The notes beneath the pieces were generated by a model that had not been told where the DNA came from, did no database searches, and saw only the letters and a program-made list of their open reading frames with translations. From contig CAUFRO010000035.1 in assembly GCA_959027945.1 (NCBI GenBank), positions 1 to 21,397 on the forward strand: a stretch of 21,397 nucleotides of DNA, in the 5' to 3' direction. Origin of the DNA: an uncultured Collinsella sp. Lineage in GTDB: Bacteria; Actinomycetota; Coriobacteriia; Coriobacteriales; Coriobacteriaceae. Shown here in pieces: positions 1 through 6,857 of this stretch. The position numbers and the translations under genes are program-made. Positions within the stretch are counted from its first letter, which is position 1. The number at the start of each line of letters is the position of its first letter.

Positions 1-389
1 GGAGAGAACGCTCCCGCAAACTGCCTCTTGACAACTTATAGGAGCGTCGGTTTTAATATCGTACTTTTCGGCATGGTTCGGGATATGCGTCCAAACGTAG
101 GAGATGAGCCCAATTCGTGACGGACGGTATCCCGCCACCCCTCTTCGAGACAAAAATGATCCGTTTTCCTCCGTCCCCAAGGGACAATTTTCAAAACTAC
201 GCCGGATTACGGGGCCAGGATGCTGCAAGCCAACCATACCCTGCATTATCAAGAAACAATAAGCCATCTACCTGCGGGTTTAATTTCACTATTGGCACCA
301 TGGTCGCCAGTTGGCGATTCAGCCCCGTAAACCGGTATAGTTGCAATTTGGTAGCATTTCCCAGCAAACCAAATAGTCTCACCAAACGC
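1..389. other. Intergenic region without a supported gene
   Basis: No open reading frame here has both a plausible start with a spaced ribosome binding site and protein-like composition. What can be seen is a promoter-like TTGACA/TTTAAT pair at 28-57 (+), an inverted repeat CGGGATA (79-85) / TATCCCG (128-134), a short palindrome CGCCA-gt-TGGCG (305-316), and ATTTGGT (346-352) / ACCAAAT (368-374). An ATG at 104 follows AGGAG with no spacer and opens only a 52-codon frame of unrecognised sequence. The region may be a non-coding RNA or a decayed repeat; I cannot assign it. Confidence 0.5.
28..57 (+). promoter_or_regulatory. Sigma-70-like promoter with no gene behind it
   Basis: A consensus -35 box TTGACA (28-33) is followed after 18 nt by TTTAAT (52-57), a 5/6 match to the -10 consensus. 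A transcript would run rightward from about position 64 toward the 3' end of argS, which lies on the other strand. No protein gene follows, so either a non-coding RNA starts here or the match is fortuitous. Confidence 0.35.
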
Positions 390-422
390 AAAAAACCCGA
401 CCTCCGCATGGAGATCGGGCTT
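390..422 (-). terminator. Rho-independent terminator of argS
   Basis: Read on the minus strand, a 10-bp stem with one mismatch (arms 410-419 and 396-405, tetraloop 406-409) is followed directly by six T residues (complement of 390-395). It lies about 50 nt past the argS stop codon, which is where a terminator for that gene is expected. Confidence 0.85.
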
Positions 423-468
423 ATAGGGCTCAGCAAAGCCGAACCTACACGGTCAAATGATCCGTAGC

Positions 469-2322
469 TTACATCTGCTCGGGCGCGGAAACGCCAACGA
501 GGGTGAGCACCAGGGCGAGCGTCACGCGAACGGCGTCGCAAGCGGCCAGACGGGCGCGCGAAAGCTCGGGGTCGACGGGACGGCCCTCGCTCGGCAGAAC
601 CTGGCAGGCAGCGTAGAAGCTGTGGAAGTCGCCGGCGAGTTCCTCAGCAAAGTGCGTCAGACGGAACGGGGCGCGGTCGCGAGCGCAGCTGGCAATCAGG
701 TCGGTGAGCTCGTTGAGCTTACGCGAAAGGGCGAGCTCGGTCGGGTCGGTCAGCAGCGAGTAATCGACGTTCTCACCGATGGCCTTGGCGGCGACGGCCT
801 TCATGCCCATCTCGTCAGCCTGCTCGGGCGTAACGTCGGCGGCACGGCGCAGGATGGAGCACACGCGGGCGTGAGCATACTGCACGTAATAGACCGGGTT
901 GGAGTTATCGCGCTTCTTAACGGCCTCAATATCGAAGTCGACCATCTGGTTGGAGCTCTTGGAGATGAGCGTGTAGCGAGCGGCATCGGAGCCGACCTCG
1001 TCGACAAGCTCCTGCAGGGTCACCATGGTGCCCTTGCGCTTGGACATACGGACGGGCTTGCCGTTACGCAGCAGGTTGACGAGCTGGCCCAGCAGAACCT
1101 CAAACTTGCCGGGATAGCCAAGAGCGTCGCAGACGCAGCGGACGCGCTCGATGTAGCCGTGGTGGTCGGCGCCCCAGATGTCGATGACGTGGTCGACGCG
1201 CTGGAACTTATCCCAGTGATAGGCGACGTCGGAGGCGAAGTAGGTGTACTCGCCGTCGGACTTGATCAGAACGCGGTCCTTGTCATCGCCCAGGTCGGTG
1301 GAGCGGAACCACAGGGCGCCGTCCTTGGTGTAGAGATAGCCCATCTTGTCGAGCTTCTCAAAAGCGCGGTCGACGGCGGAGGTGCCGGCGGTCTCGCCCT
1401 CGGTGTCCTTCACATACAGCGAGCGCTCGGAGAACCAACGATCGAAGTCGCAGTTAACGGCATGGCAAAGGTCGCGCATGTTGTCGACCATCTTTACATA
1501 GCCGCGCTCGCGGAAGCTCTCCATGCGCTCCTGCGGATCGGCGTTGACCCACTTATCGCCGTCGGTGCGCCAGAACTCGGCGGCCTCGTCGATGATGTAG
1601 TCGCCGCCGTAGGAGTCCTTGCCCAGGGTCTCGGCAAAGTTGTCCTGATACGGATGGGTCTCGGGATGCTCGTCGTTCTCGTCGGCAACAAAGGCGTCGC
1701 GGTCGGCGATCAGCAGCTTGTGAGCCTCGTCGATATCCACGCCCTGCTTGGCGATGATGTCGGCAAGCTGCATATAGCGCGTGCTGATGGAGTTGCCGAA
1801 GGTGTTCATCTGAGAGCCGTGGTCGTTGATGTAGAACTCACGCTGGATGTCGTAACCGGCGTGATCCATAACGCGGCAGAGCGAGTCGCCCAGCGCGGCC
1901 CAGCGGCCGTGGCCGATGTGCATGGGGCCGACGGGGTTGGCGGAAACGAACTCGACCTGGGTCTTCAGGCCACCACCGACGTTGGACTTAGCGAAGTCCA
2001 TACCCTTCTCGCGAGCCTCGCCAAAGATGGCATTCTTGACGGCAACGGAGAGGTAGAAGTTGATGAAGCCGGGGCCTGCGATCTCGACCTTCTCGATCGC
2101 GGGGTCCTCGGGCATATGGGCAACGATGGCCTCGGCGATCTTGCGCGGGGCGCAGTGGGCCAGCTTGGCGGACTTCAGGGCCATGGTAGAGGTCCACTCG
2201 CCATGAGAAGTGTCAGCCGGTCGCTCGATAGCGCAATCGTCAAGTTCAAATGCGGAAAGGTCGCCGGCCTCCTGGGCCGCAGCAAGCGCAGCGCGTACCA
2301 GCTCTTCAATCTTCTCGGGCAT
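469..2322 (-). CDS. argS: Arginyl-tRNA synthetase
   Basis: Charges tRNA-Arg with arginine in the cytoplasm using ATP. The 617-aa product is a class I synthetase. It has an N-terminal Arg-S additional domain (about 1-100), the HIGH signature as HIGHGR at about 135-140 following SANPVGPM, the KMSKS-type loop as MSKRKG near 426-431, and a C-terminal DALR-type anticodon-binding domain (about 490-617) ending in SAPEQM. Length is usual for the family. I chose the ATG at 2322 because AAGGAGG stands just upstream of it. A frame extension to 2412 exists, but it would contain the likely promoter and adds 30 residues that look unlike the family. It is transcribed alone, divergent from the CarD-like gene, and ends at a clear terminator. 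Confidence 0.97.
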   Translation of the reverse strand: MPEKIEELVRAALAAAQEAGDLSAFELDDCAIERPADTSHGEWTSTMALKSAKLAHCAPRKIAEAIVAHMPEDPAIEKVEIAGPGFINFYLSVAVKNAIFGEAREKGMDFAKSNVGGGLKTQVEFVSANPVGPMHIGHGRWAALGDSLCRVMDHAGYDIQREFYINDHGSQMNTFGNSISTRYMQLADIIAKQGVDIDEAHKLLIADRDAFVADENDEHPETHPYQDNFAETLGKDSYGGDYIIDEAAEFWRTDGDKWVNADPQERMESFRERGYVKMVDNMRDLCHAVNCDFDRWFSERSLYVKDTEGETAGTSAVDRAFEKLDKMGYLYTKDGALWFRSTDLGDDKDRVLIKSDGEYTYFASDVAYHWDKFQRVDHVIDIWGADHHGYIERVRCVCDALGYPGKFEVLLGQLVNLLRNGKPVRMSKRKGTMVTLQELVDEVGSDAARYTLISKSSNQMVDFDIEAVKKRDNSNPVYYVQYAHARVCSILRRAADVTPEQADEMGMKAVAAKAIGENVDYSLLTDPTELALSRKLNELTDLIASCARDRAPFRLTHFAEELAGDFHSFYAACQVLPSEGRPVDPELSRARLAACDAVRVTLALVLTLVGVSAPEQM

Positions 2323-2389
2323 AGATCCTCCTTGTGTTAAAGCCCCCGAGCTCTTGGTCACTCGTAGGGCAAAAGCCAGAGTTTGTAGC

Positions 2390-2418
2390 ACTCTATCACA
2401 AGCGACGGGCACTGTCGC
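2390..2418 (-). promoter_or_regulatory. Probable argS promoter
   Basis: On the minus strand, GCGACA (2413-2418, 4/6 of the -35 consensus) is separated by 17 nt from TAGAGT (2390-2395, 4/6 of the -10 consensus). A TG one base upstream of the -10 makes it an extended -10. Transcription would start about 60 nt before the chosen argS ATG. Both hexamers are imperfect. Confidence 0.45.
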
Positions 2419-2494
2419 AGGGTAAAGCTAATAGATATTGCATATGCACAAAAATGACTACAGCTTGTATGGAGTCACTCAAAGATGCCGGTCT

Positions 2495-2513
2495 GCCTGC
2501 AGATTATGCAGGC
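2495..2513. promoter_or_regulatory. Inverted repeat between argS and the CarD-like gene
   Basis: GCCTGCA (2495-2501), a 5-nt spacer, then TGCAGGC (2507-2513): a perfect 7-bp inverted repeat in the 342-bp divergent intergenic region. The same region holds TGCATAAAG twice (2522-2530 and 2591-2599). This spacing suits a dimeric repressor site, but no regulator can be named. It may equally be a chance hairpin. Confidence 0.3.
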
Positions 2514-2621
2514 GTTGAAAATGCATAAAGGTGTGAATGAGCTGCGTCTGTTATCGAATACTCTTACCTATCAGAGTTGTGTGCTTTTCCTGCATAAAGT
2601 ACGGGTTTGCGCACGTCAGCG

Positions 2622-2630
2622 TGTTATTCT
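2622..2630 (+). promoter_or_regulatory. Extended -10 element upstream of the CarD-like gene
   Basis: TGTTATTCT reads as TG-n plus the hexamer TATTCT (4/6) and lies 35 bp upstream of the CarD-like start codon. No good -35 hexamer stands at 16-18 nt, so this would be an extended -10 promoter with a leader of roughly 27 nt. Confidence 0.35.
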
Positions 2631-2664
2631 AGACATACGTAAATTCGTATAAGTTGGAGGTAGC

Positions 2665-3150
2665 ATGTTCTCAATCGGTCAACACGTCATTCATCCGGGC
2701 CAGGGAGTCTGCACCGTCGTCGGTTTTAGGGACGACACACCGCAGCCCATGCTGCTGCTCGAGACCAAGCAGGGACATGCGCAGACGATCCTCATGTACC
2801 CCGTGGCGCAGGCCGACCGTCTGCACGCCGCCATCTCTCAGCAAGATGCCGAGCATCTGCTGAGCCACTATGACGAGCTGGAGTGCGACACCTTTACCGA
2901 GCGCAACAGCTCGCTTGAAGAGACACACTTTAAGCAGCAGCTCAAGCTGGGCGCGCCCGAGACGGTCCGCGTGGCAAAGACCATGATGCACCGCATTCGC
3001 CAGGCCGAGGAAGCCGATAAAAAGCCCAGCTCTTACTATATGCGTGTACTCAAGGAAGCCAAGCGCCGCTCCATCGAGGAGTTCGCCGTGGCATTGGGCG
3101 TCACCGAGGAGGCCGCCGAAGCCCGCCTAGCCCAAGCCGCCCTCAACTAA
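2665..3150 (+). CDS. CarD family transcriptional regulator (CarD/CdnL-like)
   Basis: The 161-aa protein begins with a CarD/TRCF-type RNA polymerase interaction domain (about 1-65: FSIGQHVIHPGQGVCTVVGF, then a beta-rich stretch ending in YPVAQADRL). A helical, charged C-terminal domain (about 75-160) follows, the usual two-part CarD/CdnL layout and length. Known family members bind the RNA polymerase beta subunit and stabilise open complexes at housekeeping promoters such as those for rRNA. The start is set by GGAGG at 2656-2660, four bases before the ATG. The gene is monocistronic, divergent from argS, and ends 12 nt before a strong hairpin with a T-run. Which promoters it serves in this organism is not visible. 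Confidence 0.85.
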   Translation: MFSIGQHVIHPGQGVCTVVGFRDDTPQPMLLLETKQGHAQTILMYPVAQADRLHAAISQQDAEHLLSHYDELECDTFTERNSSLEETHFKQQLKLGAPETVRVAKTMMHRIRQAEEADKKPSSYYMRVLKEAKRRSIEEFAVALGVTEEAAEARLAQAALN

Positions 3151-3162
3151 CCCATCCGCGCC

Positions 3163-3206
3163 AAAAACCACCACAAAGGGGACAGGCACCTTTGTGGTGG
3201 TTTTTT
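3163..3206 (+). repeat. GGACAGGCA-loop palindrome, copy 1; also a terminator
   Basis: A perfect 17-bp stem (3163-3179 with 3189-3205) encloses the 9-nt loop GGACAGGCA. The left arm begins AAAAACCACC and the right arm ends in six T residues, so it can terminate transcription in either direction. It begins 12 nt after the CarD-like stop codon. Five more copies with the same loop occur in this window. Confidence 0.9.
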
Positions 3207-3267
3207 CGTTCTAGTCGTTCTAGTAGTATTCATTCTTATTGATACCCACGAGCACAAGGAGTCTCTT

Positions 3268-3867
3268 ATGGCAGAGCCGCTTACCGCCGGAATCACCCGC
3301 GACCGCGCGTTCGAACTGCTCAACGAGCACAACAAGGACCCGTTCCACATCACGCACGGCGAGACTGTCGAGGGCACCATGCGCTACTTTGCGCGCGAGT
3401 TCGACCCCGAGAACGAGGAGTTTTGGGGCATCGTCGGCCTGCTGCACGATCTGGATTGGGAGGAGCATGAGGACGACCCCATGAACCACACCATCTATGC
3501 TGCCGAGATTCTTAAGGGCGAAGGTGCGTCTCCCGAGCTCATTCGCGCCATCCAGACGCACACGTCCGACTTCAACACCTCGCTGCCCAAACCCGAGCTG
3601 CAGATGGAAAAGATCCTGTTTGCCTGCGATGAGCTCACCGGCCTGATCGGCGCTGCAGTCATCATGCGCCCGAGCAAGAGCGTTATGGACTTTACGACCA
3701 AGTCGCTCAAGAAGAAGTTCAAGGACAAGCGCTTTGCCGCCGGCTGCTCGCGCGACGTGATTTCGCAGGGCGCCGAGATGTTGGGCTGGGAGCTCCCCGA
3801 GCTCTTTGACCGCACCATCGCGGCCATGCAGTCCTTCGCCCCCGACCGCGATACCTTCCAGGCCTAA
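3268..3867 (+). CDS. HD-domain hydrolase of unknown substrate
   Basis: The 199-aa protein carries an HD superfamily metal-binding pattern: His30 in FHITHG, the His60-Asp61 doublet in GLLHDLDW, further histidines at 74 and 98, and Asp121 in FACDELTG. HD proteins are metal-dependent phosphohydrolases, often acting on nucleotides. This looks like one of the small stand-alone HDIG-type predicted hydrolases, and its substrate cannot be read from sequence. No signal peptide or membrane segment is seen. The start follows AAGGAG (3256-3261) with a 6-nt spacer. It sits between two copies of the same palindromic repeat, which isolates it transcriptionally from its neighbours. Confidence 0.8.
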   Translation: MAEPLTAGITRDRAFELLNEHNKDPFHITHGETVEGTMRYFAREFDPENEEFWGIVGLLHDLDWEEHEDDPMNHTIYAAEILKGEGASPELIRAIQTHTSDFNTSLPKPELQMEKILFACDELTGLIGAAVIMRPSKSVMDFTTKSLKKKFKDKRFAAGCSRDVISQGAEMLGWELPELFDRTIAAMQSFAPDRDTFQA

Positions 3868-3886
3868 CCTGCCGCTTCACCTAAAT

Positions 3887-3926
3887 AACCACCACAAAGG
3901 GGACAGGCACCTTTGTGGTGGTTTTT
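3887..3926 (+). repeat. GGACAGGCA-loop palindrome, copy 2; convergent terminator
   Basis: A 14-bp perfect stem (3887-3900 with 3910-3923) with the loop GGACAGGCA, followed by TTT and then G and more T. It lies 19 nt after the HD-hydrolase stop and 13 nt beyond the proA stop on the other strand, so it can serve both converging genes. Confidence 0.9.
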
Positions 3927-3939
3927 GTTTGCGCGGGCG

Positions 3940-5226
3940 TTAGGGGCGGACCTGGCCGGTGCCTCGGAGCTTGTATTTGTAAGTGGTGAGGGCCTCGGCG
4001 GCGAAGGGGCCGCGGGCGTGGAGCTTTTGGGTCGAGATGCCGATCTCGGCGCCCAGGCCAAACTCGCCGCCGTCGGTGAAGCGCGTGCTGGCGTTGGCGT
4101 ACACGGCCGAGGCATCGACCGCATCCAGGAAGCGCTCGCAAGCATCCGTGTCCTCGGCAACGATGGCCTCGGAGTGCATCGTGCCGTAGCGGTTGATGTG
4201 TGCGATGGCCTCGTCCTCGCTTGCCACGACCTTCACGCTCATCTCGAGCGCCAGGTACTCGCGACCCCAGTCCTCCTCAGTCGCGGCGACGTAGTCATCA
4301 CCCTCGGCAAGCCCGGCATCGGCGCATGCGGCGCAGGTTGCCTCGTCGCCGTGAATGAGCACGCCGTGGTCATGCAGCACGGCCACGACTGCGGGCAAAA
4401 ACGCATCGGCCACAGCACGGTCGACCAGCAGCGACTCGGCGGCATTGCACACGCCTACGCGCTGGGTCTTGGCATTAACGATAATGTTGAGTGCCTTATC
4501 AAAGTCGGCGGATTCATGCACGTAGATGTGGCAGTTGCCCGTACCCGTCTCGATCACCGGCACGAGCGACTCGCGCACGCAGCGCTGGATCAGGCCTGCA
4601 CCGCCACGCGGAATGAGCACGTCGACAATACCGCGGAGCTTCATGAGCTCGCCAGTGGCCTCGCGGTCGGTGGACTCGATCATCGACACGGCCTCGCGCG
4701 GGAAGCCCTTGGCCTCGAGTGCATCGGCCAGCAGCTCAGAAATCATGGCACACGAGTGATAGGCCAGCGAGCCGCCGCGCAGAATGCAGGCGTTGCCGGT
4801 GCGGATGCAGATGCCCGCGGCGTCGGCCGTCACGTTGGGACGCGCCTCGTAGACCATAGCGACCAGGCCCAGCGGCACACTCACACGGGTCAGGTCCACG
4901 CCACTTGCAAGCACGCGGTGATCGAGTACACGACCGACGGGATCGGGCAGCTCGGCGAGCTTCTCCAGGCCGGCGGCCATGCCCTCGACGCGCTCGGGCG
5001 TCAGCAGCAGGCGATCGAGCAGTCCGGCCGAGGTACCCGCATCGCGCGCGGCGGACATATCGAGCTCGTTGGCGGCGACGATGGAGTCGACACCGTTGCG
5101 CAGTGCTGCGGCCATGGCGCGCACGGCCTCCTGGCGCTGCTCGTCGCTCGCCGTGGCAAGCGAGGCCGACGCTGCCTTAGCGGCAACGGCAAGATCGTGG
5201 ACATACGTGGCTATATCGACCGACAT
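3940..5226 (-). CDS. proA: Gamma-glutamyl phosphate reductase
   Basis: Second step of proline biosynthesis: NADPH-dependent reduction of gamma-glutamyl phosphate to glutamate-5-semialdehyde. The 428-aa product has the aldehyde-dehydrogenase-like fold. MVYEARPNVT (about 124-133) is typical of ProA, as is the catalytic cysteine Cys260 in QRVGVCNAAESLLVD, and the C-terminal FGLGAEIGISTQKLHARGP completes the family pattern. Length is standard. The start ATG is preceded by AGGAGAAAGG. Unlike the usual proBA operon, the glutamate 5-kinase gene lies 1.6 kb away on the same strand, with an opposite-strand peptidase gene between them. A palindromic repeat/terminator follows the stop. Confidence 0.97.
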   Translation of the reverse strand: MSVDIATYVHDLAVAAKAASASLATASDEQRQEAVRAMAAALRNGVDSIVAANELDMSAARDAGTSAGLLDRLLLTPERVEGMAAGLEKLAELPDPVGRVLDHRVLASGVDLTRVSVPLGLVAMVYEARPNVTADAAGICIRTGNACILRGGSLAYHSCAMISELLADALEAKGFPREAVSMIESTDREATGELMKLRGIVDVLIPRGGAGLIQRCVRESLVPVIETGTGNCHIYVHESADFDKALNIIVNAKTQRVGVCNAAESLLVDRAVADAFLPAVVAVLHDHGVLIHGDEATCAACADAGLAEGDDYVAATEEDWGREYLALEMSVKVVASEDEAIAHINRYGTMHSEAIVAEDTDACERFLDAVDASAVYANASTRFTDGGEFGLGAEIGISTQKLHARGPFAAEALTTYKYKLRGTGQVRP

Positions 5227-5294
5227 GGGCGGCCCTTTCTCCTAGAAGTTTGCAACCATGGTAGCCGATTTGCGCATGGCCTCGCCCGCGGCGG

Positions 5295-5300
5295 TAGAAT
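5295..5300 (+). promoter_or_regulatory. -10 box of the peptidase gene
   Basis: TAGAAT matches the -10 consensus at 5 of 6 positions and lies 39 nt before the ATG at 5339. The best -35 candidate, TTGCGC (5270-5275), is 19 nt away and weak. Its position inside the longer open frame that begins at 5258 supports the shorter start. Confidence 0.35.
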
Positions 5301-5338
5301 TGGTCAACCCGAAACACCGCAACGAACGGAAGACTCAC

Positions 5339-6757
5339 ATGGCCCTCATCACTTCGTACCACGTCCCCGGCCTGTATGTCGAGGACCACAGCATCGACGT
5401 CCCCCTCGACTGGCGCGGCCTGGAGCCGATGCTCCTGGCCGTCGGCAGCACCATGCGCCGCGGCGCTATACCGACACCCATCGCCGGCGCGCCCGAGAGC
5501 ATCAAGCTCTTCTACCGCGTGGTTTGCGCACCCGACCGCATCAACGACGACCTGCCGCTCCTTCTCTTTTTGCAGGGTGGCCCCGGTGGCGAGAGCCCGC
5601 GTCCGCTGTCGCCCACAAGCGATGGCTGGATCGAAGAGGCCGTCAAGCATTTCCGCGTCGTGCTGCCCGACCAGCGCGGTACCGGGCGCAGCAGCTGTGT
5701 AGACGGGCGCACGATTGCCGCACTGGGCGAGCGCGCCGAGGCGGCCGGCTCCGATGCTGCCCGCTCGCAGGCGGACTTCCTCAAGCGCCACCTCGCCAGC
5801 TCCATCGTGCGCGATTTTGAGTACCTGCGCCTGGTGGGCTTTGGCGGCAGGCCCTGGGTCACGCTCGGACAGAGCTACGGCGGCTTTTTGACGTTGAGCT
5901 ATCTGTCGCTCTTCCCCGAGGGCGTGGCGGCAAGCTTTACCTGCGGCGACATTCCGCACGTGCCGGCGAGCGCCAGCGAGGTCTACGCGCACACCTTCCC
6001 GCGCATGGCCGCCAAGACGCAGCAGTATTACGACCGTTACCCCGCCGATGTCGAGCGCGTGGCAGCCCTGGCCGATGCGCTCGAGGCACAGAAGCCCGTG
6101 CTGCCCGACGGCTCGCCGATGACGGTCGAGCGCCTACAGCTCATGGGCAGCGACTTTGGTATGAAGCCGAGCTTTGAGCGCATGCACTGGATTATCGACC
6201 ACGCGTTTGTTGATGGCGATGGCACGCTGAGCTGCGGCTCCTCGGTATCCGACGGCTTTTTGATGCGCGCATTCGAGCGCACCAACACACGCACGAATCC
6301 GCTGTACTGGACGCTGCAGGAGTTCATCTACGCCGACGGCGACACCATGCCCATTCGCTGGGCCGCGGCAGAGGAAAAGGCACACCGCGCCGAGTTCGAC
6401 ACGCTCGCGCGCCCGCTCATGTTTACCGGCGAGGCCATGTTCCCGTGGATGTTTGAGCAGATGCCCGAGCTCAAGCCCTTCAAGCCCGCCATGGACCTGC
6501 TGATGGAAGACACCAGCTGGGACAAGATCTACGACTCGCAGCGCCTGGCCTGCAACGAAGTGCCACTCCAGGCCGCCGTGTACTTCGATGACATGTACGT
6601 GGATTCGGGTCTGCAGCTCGACACGCTCAGTCGCGTGGGCAACTCGCATGCCTGGGTGACGAACGAGTTTGAACACGATGGCCTGCACGGCAGCGTGGTG
6701 TTCAAGCACCTCTTCAACGAAGCCCTCAACCGAGGAGACCTGCGCCAGATCTTCTAG
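5339..6757 (+). CDS. Alpha/beta hydrolase, proline iminopeptidase-like (S33 family)
   Basis: A 472-aa alpha/beta hydrolase resembling proline iminopeptidases, which remove N-terminal proline from peptides. The oxyanion motif GGPGG is at 80-84, DQRGTGRSS at 111-119, the nucleophile Ser179 in GQSYGG, and the likely catalytic His450 in HDGLHG near the C-terminus. No signal peptide is visible, so a cytoplasmic enzyme is expected. The start at 5339 is chosen because GGAAG lies 6 nt upstream; an in-frame start at 5258 would include the probable -10 box. The gene sits between proA and proB on the opposite strand, so a role in proline supply or peptide use is attractive but inferred. Exact substrate specificity is uncertain. 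Confidence 0.85.
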   Translation: MALITSYHVPGLYVEDHSIDVPLDWRGLEPMLLAVGSTMRRGAIPTPIAGAPESIKLFYRVVCAPDRINDDLPLLLFLQGGPGGESPRPLSPTSDGWIEEAVKHFRVVLPDQRGTGRSSCVDGRTIAALGERAEAAGSDAARSQADFLKRHLASSIVRDFEYLRLVGFGGRPWVTLGQSYGGFLTLSYLSLFPEGVAASFTCGDIPHVPASASEVYAHTFPRMAAKTQQYYDRYPADVERVAALADALEAQKPVLPDGSPMTVERLQLMGSDFGMKPSFERMHWIIDHAFVDGDGTLSCGSSVSDGFLMRAFERTNTRTNPLYWTLQEFIYADGDTMPIRWAAAEEKAHRAEFDTLARPLMFTGEAMFPWMFEQMPELKPFKPAMDLLMEDTSWDKIYDSQRLACNEVPLQAAVYFDDMYVDSGLQLDTLSRVGNSHAWVTNEFEHDGLHGSVVFKHLFNEALNRGDLRQIF

Positions 6758-6759
6758 CA

Positions 6760-6811
6760 AAGGAGTGTCCCCACCTGCCGGCACAAAAGAAACGTCCCCA
6801 GGTGCCGGCAC
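6760..6811 (-). repeat. Modular GGGGAC repeat block (TGCCGGCA type)
   Basis: Read on the minus strand, the block is GTGCCGGCACCT + GGGGACGTTTCTT, then GTGCCGGCAGGT + GGGGACACTCCTT: two tandem modules with a palindromic TGCCGGCA unit. The plus-strand halves at 6765-6784 and 6792-6811 match each other closely. The same architecture recurs at 19395-19533. It begins three bases after the peptidase stop codon. Confidence 0.75.
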
Positions 6812-6857
6812 GAGAAAGACAGCGCTGCGGGAAACGATCCGCAGCGCTGTCTTTCTT
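6812..6857. terminator. Bidirectional terminator between the peptidase gene and proB
   Basis: A perfect 17-bp stem (GAAAGACAGCGCTGCGG at 6814-6830 with 6839-6855, loop of 8 nt) starts immediately past the proB stop (6857-6859). It is reached by the converging peptidase gene after its stop at 6757. T-rich but interrupted tracts flank it on both strands (CTTTCTTTAT on +). Confidence 0.75.

Noticed and set aside
104..262. A 52-codon frame after AGGAG
   Set aside because: The AGGAG abuts the ATG with no spacer, and the translation shows no recognisable domain.
457..2340. A 627-codon open frame on the plus strand
   Set aside because: It is the exact antisense of argS, whose HIGH and MSKRKG motifs prove the minus-strand reading. 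Its Val/Gly/Ala/Asp-rich translation is typical of a reverse frame in GC-rich DNA.
2454..2528. A 24-codon frame starting ATGACTACAGC before the CarD-like gene
   Set aside because: No ribosome binding site, it overlaps the inverted repeat at 2495-2513, and there is no recognisable peptide. Chance is the simplest explanation.
3913..5820. A 635-codon open frame on the plus strand
   Set aside because: It runs antisense through proA, crosses a repeat and then shadows the peptidase gene in another frame. Its composition (His/Arg/Gly-rich) is not protein-like.
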